5,823 nucleotides of DNA, taken from the NCBI GenBank assembly GCA_025935445.1, contig JAICVG010000089.1:1-5823 (forward strand). Reading direction: 5' to 3'. Both the position numbers and the translations under genes were made by a program. This stretch comes from Nitrososphaera sp. (GTDB lineage: Archaea; Thermoproteota; Nitrososphaeria; Nitrososphaerales; Nitrososphaeraceae). Below, in pieces: positions 1-5,628 of the stretch; position 1 is the first letter of the stretch; every line of letters begins with the position of its first letter. The notes under the pieces were generated by a model. It had not been told where the DNA came from and did no database searches. It worked only from the letters and a program-made list of their open reading frames with translations.

Positions 1-1027
1 AATGCGGGGAAAGGAGTTCATTGAATATGATAACCCATACGATGTAGGTATGACCGGGCTGCTTGGCTTTTCATCTGGATATCATGCGATGATGGACTCT
101 GACTTGCTGCTCATGCTTGGCACCGACTTTCCCTACCAGCAATTCTACCCACCTCGTGCCTACATAATTCAGGTCGATATTCGAGGCGAGCAAATAGGTA
201 GACGAACAAAGGTCGACCTCGGGCTGGTTGGTGACATCCGTGAAACTCTGGTTGCACTGAAACCTTTGCTCAATCAGAAAAGGGATAGAAGACACCTAAG
301 GGAATCATTGGATCACTACAAGAAATCTCGGAAGGACTTAGACTCTTACGCAGTGGGCGAGCCTGGACGAACTCCAATCCATCCTCAGTACGTTGCAAAA
401 ATCATTAACGACATCGCAGCAGACGATGCAATCTTTACGTGCGACGTGGGTACTCCGACGCTATGGGCAGCACGGTACCTGCAGATGAACGGCAGCCGCA
501 GATTACTGGGATCCTTTTCACACGGCTCGATGGCAAATGCTCTGCCACAGGCGATCGGAGCCCAAGAAGTTTTTCCCGAACGTCAGGTAATCTGCCTCTC
601 AGGCGATGGCGGATTTTCGATGCTCATGGGCGACTTTCTTTCATTAAAACAGTTGAAGCTGCCTGTAAAGATTATAATATTTAACAACGGATCCCTGAGT
701 TTTGTCGAACTAGAGATGAAAGCCGCCGGGATACTGACTCACGGCACAAGTCTCGTAGACACTGATTTCTCAAAGCTGGCTGAGGCTACTGGAGTCCTGG
801 GTCTTCGCGCAGAAAGGCCTGAACAGGTGAAGCCAATGCTGAACCAGGCCATAGAGCACAACGGTCCGGCATTAGTAGACGTTGTCGTGAACCGCCAGGA
901 GTTACTTATACCTCCAAGCATTAACCTAGCGCAGATAAGTGGCTTTACTCTTTACATGATCAAAGCGGTGTTGAATGGCCGTGGAGATGAGATCGTGGAT
1001 CTGGCAAAGACTAACCTCTTTAGGTAA
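1..1027 (+). CDS. poxB: Pyruvate:quinone oxidoreductase (pyruvate oxidase, PoxB type), C-terminal part, 5' end outside the window
   Basis: Thiamine-diphosphate and FAD enzyme that oxidatively decarboxylates pyruvate to acetate and CO2 and passes the electrons to membrane quinone. The frame is open to the left edge and 341 codons are visible. E. coli PoxB is about 572 residues, so the N-terminal pyrimidine-binding domain is missing; the ATG at base 2 aligns inside the family protein and is not the start. Visible residues 1-115 match the central FAD domain ([40 protein letters not shown]). Residues 125-300 match the thiamine-diphosphate domain, with [16 protein letters not shown] and the GDGG (201-204) to NN (228-229) cofactor/metal motif, followed by [11 protein letters not shown]. 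The last 25 residues ([14 protein letters not shown], then LAKTNLFR) keep the amphipathic lipid-binding tail that activates E. coli PoxB at the membrane. The gene converges on the malic enzyme gene with a 19-base gap. Its base composition, roughly 50% G+C by eye, is above that of the right half of the window. Acetolactate synthase is unlikely given the near-collinear match and this tail. Confidence 0.95.
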   Translation, partial: MRGKEFIEYDNPYDVGMTGLLGFSSGYHAMMDSDLLLMLGTDFPYQQFYPPRAYIIQVDIRGEQIGRRTKVDLGLVGDIRETLVALKPLLNQKRDRRHLRESLDHYKKSRKDLDSYAVGEPGRTPIHPQYVAKIINDIAADDAIFTCDVGTPTLWAARYLQMNGSRRLLGSFSHGSMANALPQAIGAQEVFPERQVICLSGDGGFSMLMGDFLSLKQLKLPVKIIIFNNGSLSFVELEMKAAGILTHGTSLVDTDFSKLAEATGVLGLRAERPEQVKPMLNQAIEHNGPALVDVVVNRQELLIPPSINLAQISGFTLYMIKAVLNGRGDEIVDLAKTNLFR

Positions 1028-1046
1028 TATAGTAAATTCGTCAGTG

Positions 1047-2753
1047 CTAATTCGAGATATCTTTTCTGAGAAGTTTATAGTCGAAATATTGTGGAATCCA
1101 AAATCTTTGCCGCACTCGCTCGCGCAAATCCTGCTCACTCACCACCTGAGCTACTCCATCCTGTTGTGCCTGGAGTCCGACCATATCTGCAATTTGAATA
1201 GCTACATCTCGCATACTCTCAATTGGTGGCAGCAACTGTGCATCCACATTAACATCATCCAGAGAAAAGTTGCCAAGAGCCTCAGCTGCTGCTACCATCA
1301 TCCTGTCAGTCACTCGTTTTGCGTCTGAAGCTCTCACGGCAAGTCCTATTGCTGGAAATATGTAAAAATTGTTGCACTGAGCTATCTTAAATCTCCTGCC
1401 TTTTAGTGAGACTGGTGGAAACTCTGTACCAGTCGCTACCAGGGCACGGCCATCTGTCCAGCGGATGAGATCTCCTGGGACTGCTTCCGCGCGGTCATAG
1501 GGGTTTGATAGAGGAAAAATAACTGGCCTCTCAACCTTGCCCGACATATCTTTGATAATTGGTGCGGTAAACTGACCGGGCTGGCTCGAAACGCCAATGA
1601 GGATTGTAGCCGAAATATTCTCAATAACCTCGTCAAGCCTTATCTGTCTATTGTTCACGCTCCAACCGGACACCAGTTCGAATGACTGTGCGAATTTCTG
1701 TTGAACTGGTGTCAAGTTTATTCTAGCGGTATGCAACAATCCCTTACTGTCCAAAAGAAAGAAATGTTTGTGAGCTTCCCTCTCATCCATTCCTTCTGTT
1801 ACCATAGCTTCTAAAATGTACTCGGCAATCCCAGTTCCCGCACTCCCCGCGCCAAGAATAACGACTTGTTGATCTGAAAATTTCTTCTTAGTAATTTTCA
1901 TGGCTTTATACAATGCCCCTAACGTCACCGCAGCAGTTCCCTGAATATCATCATTGAACGTGCAGAGGCTGTCACGATACCTGTCAAGGATTGGACGAGC
2001 ATGTGGTTTTGCAAAATCTTCCCACTGCAACAAAACATTAGGAAGCTTTCGCTTGATGCAACTTACAAACTTGTCCACAAAATCAAAGTAAGCCTGACCT
2101 GTTATTCTTTCGTGGCGCCAACCCACGTACTCTGGATCATTCAGCCGATCAGCATTGTTTGTACCTATGTCAAGTATAATTGGAAGGGTCCGCTTGGGGT
2201 CAATTCCACCAATCAATGTATAGAGTGAAAGCTTGCCAATTGGAATACCCATTCCACCGGCTCCCTGATCACCAATTCCTAGAACACGTTCGCCATCTGT
2301 TACCACAATTACATCAACATCACTATATGGCCGGTTTTCTATTATCTCATCCATCATGTCTGCTAACGGGTAAGACAAAAACAGACCGCGAGGACGGCGA
2401 TAAATGTGTGAAAAATTAATGCAGCCCTGTGCAACCACTGGCGTATAGATGATGGGAGCCATCTCAGATATATGACGATACAGTAAAGCGTAAAAGAGCG
2501 TCTCGTTTGTATCCTGTAAGGCTCGTAAAAATATGTGACGTTCCAGATCGTCGCCCTTTCTTTTGTATGCCTCATATGCTCGCACGCATTGTTGTTCCAA
2601 GGTCTCTATCACTGGAGGCAGCAATCCATGCAGGTCAAATTGAATCCTCTCCTCATAGTTAAAGGCCGTGCCCTTGTTTAGCACTGGGTTAGACATTAAA
2701 TCTTTTCCAGATAATTCTGTTTCAATGATCGAGTCGTAGTCATTATTATTCAT
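1047..2753 (-). CDS. maeA: Malic enzyme (oxaloacetate-decarboxylating malate dehydrogenase), MaeA/SfcA type
   Basis: Complete 568-residue protein (E. coli MaeA is 565) that oxidatively decarboxylates malate to pyruvate and CO2 with reduction of NAD(P)+, in the cytoplasm. The N-terminal block NPVLNKGTAFNYEER (22-36) lies where the family has it, which supports the ATG at 2753. Catalytic features are all present: Tyr103 in IIYTPVV, Lys174 in GIPIGKLSLYT, and metal ligands Glu245-Asp246 in WEDFA and Asp269 in FNDDIQGTAAV. The nucleotide fold starts at GAGSAG (301-306), with Asp335 after the second strand. C-terminal blocks PLSNPYDRAEA, LVATGTEFPPV and IAQCNNFYIFPAIGL are intact. This is the long form shared by bacteria and eukaryotes, not the short form of about 400 residues more usual in archaea. 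NAD rather than NADP is inferred from resemblance to MaeA. The gene diverges from the flavoprotein gene and converges on poxB, whose substrate it makes. I see neither a strong Shine-Dalgarno nor a TATA box at leaderless distance. Confidence 0.95.
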   Translation of the reverse strand: MNNNDYDSIIETELSGKDLMSNPVLNKGTAFNYEERIQFDLHGLLPPVIETLEQQCVRAYEAYKRKGDDLERHIFLRALQDTNETLFYALLYRHISEMAPIIYTPVVAQGCINFSHIYRRPRGLFLSYPLADMMDEIIENRPYSDVDVIVVTDGERVLGIGDQGAGGMGIPIGKLSLYTLIGGIDPKRTLPIILDIGTNNADRLNDPEYVGWRHERITGQAYFDFVDKFVSCIKRKLPNVLLQWEDFAKPHARPILDRYRDSLCTFNDDIQGTAAVTLGALYKAMKITKKKFSDQQVVILGAGSAGTGIAEYILEAMVTEGMDEREAHKHFFLLDSKGLLHTARINLTPVQQKFAQSFELVSGWSVNNRQIRLDEVIENISATILIGVSSQPGQFTAPIIKDMSGKVERPVIFPLSNPYDRAEAVPGDLIRWTDGRALVATGTEFPPVSLKGRRFKIAQCNNFYIFPAIGLAVRASDAKRVTDRMMVAAAEALGNFSLDDVNVDAQLLPPIESMRDVAIQIADMVGLQAQQDGVAQVVSEQDLRERVRQRFWIPQYFDYKLLRKDISN

Positions 2754-2834
2754 CTAACCCACTGGTGCAGGAATACGCCATTGATGATATCAACTTTTTG
2801 GTTATTCTAATTTTAGGTCTGAAATCATGATATT

Positions 2835-2846
2835 GCATTGCAATGC
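2835..2846. promoter_or_regulatory. 12-base perfect palindrome, candidate operator
   Basis: GCATTGCAATGC reads identically on both strands and lies about 82 bases upstream of the malic enzyme start and about 260 bases upstream of the flavoprotein start. Two 8-base palindromes lie just to its left. Dimeric regulators bind such sites, but one palindrome of this length arises by chance in a spacer of this size with a probability of several percent, so the regulatory reading is a guess. Confidence 0.25.
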
Positions 2847-3089
2847 CTATCGACTCTGATTTTCCAAAAGACTATCAAGCAATAGGAAGGGTATTCTTTT
2901 ACTATAGATGGTAAACAGCTATTTCGCCAGTATGATACATTCAATCAACATACATTTCTTGAATATCTAAAGGATATCAAAAGAATCTCGGTAGGGTCAT
3001 GTGTCTCAAATAATCCGAACCTTACTTACTTTCATAGACTACTCCTTGACTATGAAAACGTTCAATTACGCTGTTGGCATTTGTACTAG
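2843..3089 (+). pseudogene. Possible frameshifted small reading frame, unrecognised
   Basis: An ATG at 2843 opens MPIDSDFPKDYQAIG, an opening style I associate with small thaumarchaeal proteins, but stops after 23 codons. The overlapping frame from 2886 to 3089 is open for 67 codons without a usable early start and has a protein-like composition (TIDGKQLFRQYDTFNQ, then TFLEYLKDIKRIS, later FHRLLLDYENVQLR). One frameshift between about 2866 and 2911 would join them into a protein of roughly 80 residues. I do not recognise a family. Chance openness in AT-rich DNA is a serious alternative. Confidence 0.25.
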
Positions 3090-3106
3090 CCAAATTGGCT
3101 GAAAAT

Positions 3107-4906
3107 ATGTATATCAGGTCTACTCGCTCATGTGATGTTCTAATTATAGGCGGCGGCTCTTCAGGTCTTCGAGCTGCAATTGAAGCTCATGATGCCGGTG
3201 CTGACGTTCTCATAATTAGCAAGAATAAGAAAGGAGATCCTCACACAGTACTTGCAAGAGGCGGTATCAATGCAGCGCTTGGTACTATGGATCCAGAAGA
3301 TAACTGGATGATACATGCTGCTGATACTCTAAGAGAAGGGGAGTTGCTTGCTGATTATGAAAAAGTTGAAGTACTTTGCAAGAATGCACCTGACGCTGTA
3401 AATGAACTTGTCAATTGGGGTGCTAGATTTCATAGAGAGAAAGATGGCAGATTAACACAGCGATTTTTTGGTGCCCATACTTACAGAAGGACTGTATTTT
3501 ACGAAGATTGGACTGGTGACGAAATAATTCGCGTATTGTTAGACCAGGTTAGTCAGCGGAACATCGAAATTGTAGACGATGTTTACATCACAAGATTATT
3601 AAAATCAGGTGATGTACGCGGGAAGAAAGGAGCTCCAGATGAAATCAAAGGAGCATTTGGCATAGATCTTAAAAAGAAAGAAATTGTGAGATTTGAATGC
3701 AAGTCTTTAATACTTGGCGCTGGTGGATATACTCGAGTCTATGCCGTCAGTAGTTCTAGGATTTTTGAAAACCATGGAGAAGGTGTGGCTCTAGCATATG
3801 AAGCAGGCGCAGACTTAGTAGATAGGGAGATGGTGCAGTTCCATCCTACTGGAATGGTTTGGCCAGAGAAAGCAGAGGGTGTACTCGCAACAGAAGCAAT
3901 ACGTGGTGAGGGAGGCATATTGTTAAATTCAAATGGTGAGAGGTTCATGAAAAATTACTATCCTGAAAGAATGGAGCTAGGACCACGTGACATAGTAGCC
4001 CGTGCTGCCTATAATGAAATATTGGCTGGCAGAGGTACTGAACATGGTGGTGTCTGGTTGGACGTAACCCATCTATCAAAGGAAAAAATTTTGGACAGGC
4101 TGCCAACTATGTACGAACAGTTTAAAAGTATTGACGGAATTGATATATCCAAAGAAAAAATGGAGGTTGGACCGACTGCACATTATTCTATGGGTGGAGT
4201 CGTAGTAGATATAAAGTGTAGAACAAAGATTAAGGGTTTATTTGCTGTTGGAGAAGTAATGAGTCAGATTCACGGTGCTAATCGTTTAGGTGGAAATAGC
4301 TTACTTGATACAATAGTTTTTGGAAAAATTGCTGGTGACCATGCAGCGAGATTAGCAAAGGAAGTAGGAGAAAGACAGAATACTGAACCATCACTACTAG
4401 AACAGAACGTAAATAATAATAATAATAATAACCAAAAAGAATTTGGTGATGATGGAATATTTATAGTTAAGGAGCCAATTAAGTTTCGTAATCAAATACA
4501 ACAATTAATGAAACTGAATGCGGGAATAATAAGAGAAGAGACAAGGCTCCAAAATGGATTGAAAGGAATTTTGGAATTAAAGAAGGAGTTTTATTCCAAA
4601 GATAATATTATAAAAGAATTCAAAATTGATGATGAAAATGTTGTTTTAACTTGGGAAGTAAAATCCTCGCTAATTGCTTGTGAGGCCATAATAAGAAGTG
4701 CGTTGATGCGGCAAGAGAGCAGAGGAGCTCATTACAGGTCTGATTTTCCAAATCTAGATGACGAAGAATGGAATGTAAATATCTATTGCAGAAAGGAAGG
4801 AAGGGAGATGGTATTGTTTAAAGACAGTGTTAAAGAAATCGAAGGACCATTGGCAGATTTGCTTAAAATCCACGTCAAAGCAGAACACCGTCGCGAATTT
4901 GAATGA
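3107..4906 (+). CDS. sdhA: Succinate dehydrogenase/fumarate reductase-type flavoprotein (catalytic subunit), orphan
   Basis: A 599-residue FAD enzyme interconverting succinate and fumarate; E. coli SdhA has 588. The ATG at 3107 puts the Rossmann motif GGGSSG at residues 15-20, as usual; TTG at 3074 would add 11 atypical residues. His46 in DPHTVLARGG aligns with the histidine that binds FAD covalently, which L-aspartate oxidase lacks. Active-site residues are present: His246 (FHPTG), Thr262-Glu263 before RGEGG, Arg294 (GPRD), His359 (HYSMGG) and Arg393 (GANRLGGNSLLD). The C-terminal helical domain ends with SRGAHYRSDFP (538-548). Oddities: the usual DRTGH is DWTGD (about 134-138), and seven asparagines (436-442) sit in the linker between the flavin and helical domains. 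No iron-sulfur or membrane subunit gene flanks it, so its electron partner is encoded elsewhere or is unusual (a quinone, thiol or soluble carrier). The last third is clearly more AT-rich than the first two thirds. Succinate dehydrogenase versus fumarate reductase cannot be decided from sequence. Confidence 0.9.
   Translation: MYIRSTRSCDVLIIGGGSSGLRAAIEAHDAGADVLIISKNKKGDPHTVLARGGINAALGTMDPEDNWMIHAADTLREGELLADYEKVEVLCKNAPDAVNELVNWGARFHREKDGRLTQRFFGAHTYRRTVFYEDWTGDEIIRVLLDQVSQRNIEIVDDVYITRLLKSGDVRGKKGAPDEIKGAFGIDLKKKEIVRFECKSLILGAGGYTRVYAVSSSRIFENHGEGVALAYEAGADLVDREMVQFHPTGMVWPEKAEGVLATEAIRGEGGILLNSNGERFMKNYYPERMELGPRDIVARAAYNEILAGRGTEHGGVWLDVTHLSKEKILDRLPTMYEQFKSIDGIDISKEKMEVGPTAHYSMGGVVVDIKCRTKIKGLFAVGEVMSQIHGANRLGGNSLLDTIVFGKIAGDHAARLAKEVGERQNTEPSLLEQNVNNNNNNNQKEFGDDGIFIVKEPIKFRNQIQQLMKLNAGIIREETRLQNGLKGILELKKEFYSKDNIIKEFKIDDENVVLTWEVKSSLIACEAIIRSALMRQESRGAHYRSDFPNLDDEEWNVNIYCRKEGREMVLFKDSVKEIEGPLADLLKIHVKAEHRREFE
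4412..4431 (+). repeat. In-frame AAT microsatellite encoding poly-asparagine
   Basis: Six perfect AAT units followed by AA give a 20-base period-3 tract, in frame inside the flavoprotein gene. With the next AAC codon it encodes seven asparagines. It falls in the linker between the flavin-binding core and the C-terminal helical domain, where length changes would be tolerated. Slippage would add or remove whole residues without breaking the frame. Confidence 0.9.
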
Positions 4907-4914
4907 ATAATTAG

Positions 4915-4994
4915 GCAAATCACAAACCATTGGTTAATTTGCTGTATATGAAGAAAAGGAATTTGCTTCAAATATTTTGTCTTACTTTATTCTT
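4915..4994 (+). terminator. Probable transcription terminator region of the flavoprotein gene
   Basis: Starting 8 bases after the stop codon, GCAAAT (4915-4920) pairs with ATTTGC (4937-4942) around an inner AACC/GGTT pair. A second hairpin, ATTTG (4961-4965) with CAAAT (4969-4973), is followed by a T-rich stretch from 4974 to about 4994. Archaeal termination mainly needs the T-rich tract, so the hairpins may be incidental. Confidence 0.4.
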
Positions 4995-5129
4995 ACATGG
5001 AGCAGAGTTGTGGGTAAACAATTATAGATGGTGGATTGCAAACAAAAAAGTGCATCAAGCACAAATAAAGATTATCATGTTTGGCATATGTTCATGTCTT
5101 TTTTAGATGGATAGACTAACATAGATCTT
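4995..5129. other. Non-coding stretch between the terminator and the pseudogene remnants
   Basis: About 135 AT-rich bases with no supported gene. A 28-codon frame at 5028-5114 (+) exists but has no family resemblance. On the minus strand this is where the rest of the cytochrome b-like remnant would lie, but I can read no further family motif. A small hairpin, GTGC (5050-5053) with GCAC (5059-5062), is the only structure seen. Confidence 0.5.
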
Positions 5130-5278
5130 CCAATAATTAATTTAGGAAGGGCAGAAAGAATCTCTATGCCACTGCGGATTAAAAGTGTTATGAAAATCAC
5201 ATTAATGAAATGCGCATAGCGAAGCCAAAATGGAAAATCATCAACAGCCAATATTATAGTTCATCTCCCAACAACCAT
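5130..5278 (-). pseudogene. Remnant of the N-terminus of a cytochrome b-type membrane protein (molybdopterin-oxidoreductase-associated kind)
   Basis: Read on the minus strand from an ATG at 5278, the frame hits a TGA after five codons (5261-5263). In the same frame it then reads DDFPFWLRYAHFINV, IFITLLIRSG and IEILSALPKL (bases 5242 to 5138). This is a hydrophobic helix with a histidine in a haem-ligand-like position. In full proteins of this family as I recall them, a run like FWLR.AHF.N, RSGIEIL and PKL is followed by Tyr-Trp and then a DDC-type motif. Here TATTGG (Tyr-Trp) occurs directly after PKL but two bases out of frame (5130-5135), so a frameshift sits exactly there. Beyond it the sequence degrades. 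A nonsense codon, a frameshift and loss of the rest make it a dead fragment. The family link is from memory of motifs, not a search. A plain cytochrome b561 is the main alternative. Confidence 0.6.
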
Positions 5279-5356
5279 TCTCGATATCTCTATGGTACAA
5301 CATAGCAATAACTACTTGTAGAATAATAAAAAAATGTGGCTGCTGGTTTGTTAAGG

Positions 5357-5568
5357 CTAAATTTTAGCAATTCTGCTACTTCTTCTTTCTTCTTCAATAT
5401 ATTCATCTTTTCCAAAAGGATGTCCACCGAAGCCATGCCTCATCAAAGCAATAGATTTGTAGGTAGAACTATCGGGCGCCTTGACTGGAAGAGTTCCATT
5501 ATTGACTGCGTCACCTTTATGATGATAATTTCTTCTTTTTTGATGGCAGCCTCAATATATATACACAG
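5357..5568 (-). pseudogene. Remnant of the C-terminus of a short-type 6-phosphogluconate dehydrogenase (decarboxylating)
   Basis: The intact enzyme converts 6-phosphogluconate to ribulose 5-phosphate and CO2. On the minus strand one frame (from 5568) reads YIEAAIKKEE and then QSIMELFQSRR. A second frame takes over at about 5473-5478, inside the run GGCGCCC, and reads DSSTYKSIALMRHGFGGH before ending at a TAG at 5357-5359. Joined, they follow the family C-terminus of the short bacterial enzymes: EAAI, then a block like ASLFARFASRQ, then DS...K.IAALR..FGGH. EAAI to FGGH spans about 41 residues here and about 40 in the family. About 20 extra residues (PFGKDEYIEEERRSSRIAKI) follow FGGH. Upstream, a TGA at 5569-5571 interrupts the frame, and the catalytic N-terminal domain is absent, its place taken by the promoter and start of the next gene. 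Alignment is from memory; alternatives in the 3-hydroxyacid dehydrogenase superfamily are possible. Confidence 0.6.
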
Positions 5569-5597
5569 TCAGAATATCTCTTCTTTTATTATCACTA

Positions 5598-5605
5598 TTA
5601 TATAC
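5598..5605 (+). promoter_or_regulatory. TATA-like box for the methionine-rich protein gene
   Basis: TTATATAC lies with its centre about 27 bases before the ATG at 5629, the spacing expected between an archaeal TATA box and a transcription start. The mRNA would then begin at or next to the start codon (leaderless), which fits the absence of a Shine-Dalgarno sequence just upstream. A second AT run, AATATATATAC at about 5554-5564, is an alternative box for a leader of some 40 bases. Confidence 0.45.
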
Positions 5606-5628
5606 CATTGTATACAAGTTCATTCACT

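Larger units (their letters stand above)
2754..3106. other. Divergent intergenic spacer, no intact gene
   Basis: This 353-base AT-rich spacer must hold the promoters of both the malic enzyme gene and the flavoprotein gene, but I could not place a convincing TATA box at about 25 bases before either ATG. It contains three short perfect palindromes (TGATATCA at 2785-2792, ATCATGAT at 2824-2831 and a 12-base one at 2835-2846). It also holds a 23-codon frame starting at 2843 that runs beside an open but startless frame from 2886 to 3089. No RNA gene was recognised. Confidence 0.6.

Noticed and set aside
975..1328. 117-codon plus-strand frame overlapping the ends of poxB and maeA
   Set aside because: It is antisense to the well-supported malic enzyme C-terminus and has no family-like features.
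3074..3106. TTG start adding 11 residues to the flavoprotein
   Set aside because: The ATG at 3107 gives the normal distance to the FAD-binding GGGSSG motif and places the covalent-FAD histidine at residue 46, next to the usual position.
4412..4431. AAT repeat considered as a CRISPR or other array
   Set aside because: It is a simple triplet microsatellite in a coding frame, with no spacers or longer repeat unit.
3107..4906. L-aspartate oxidase (NadB) as identity of the flavoprotein
   Set aside because: It has the FAD-attachment histidine and GANRLGGNSLLD, typical of the SdhA/FrdA branch, where NadB lacks that histidine and has a different sequence after GANR.
4783..4971. 62-codon minus-strand frame over the flavoprotein 3' end
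   Set aside because: It is a shadow of the flavoprotein C-terminus and of the hairpin region, with no supporting motif.
5028..5114. 28-codon plus-strand frame starting MVDCKQKSAS
   Set aside because: Too short, with no ribosome-binding or TATA signal at a suitable distance and no recognised motif.
4995..5129. Possible tRNA or structured RNA in the spacer
   Set aside because: No T-arm motif, acceptor pairing or CCA was found. The only hairpin has a 4-base stem.
5290..5436. 48-codon minus-strand frame beginning MASVDILLEKMN
   Set aside because: It is a third frame across the same remnant. The frame with MRHGFGGHPFG matches a known family end and this one matches nothing; its C-terminus runs into low-complexity AT-rich DNA.
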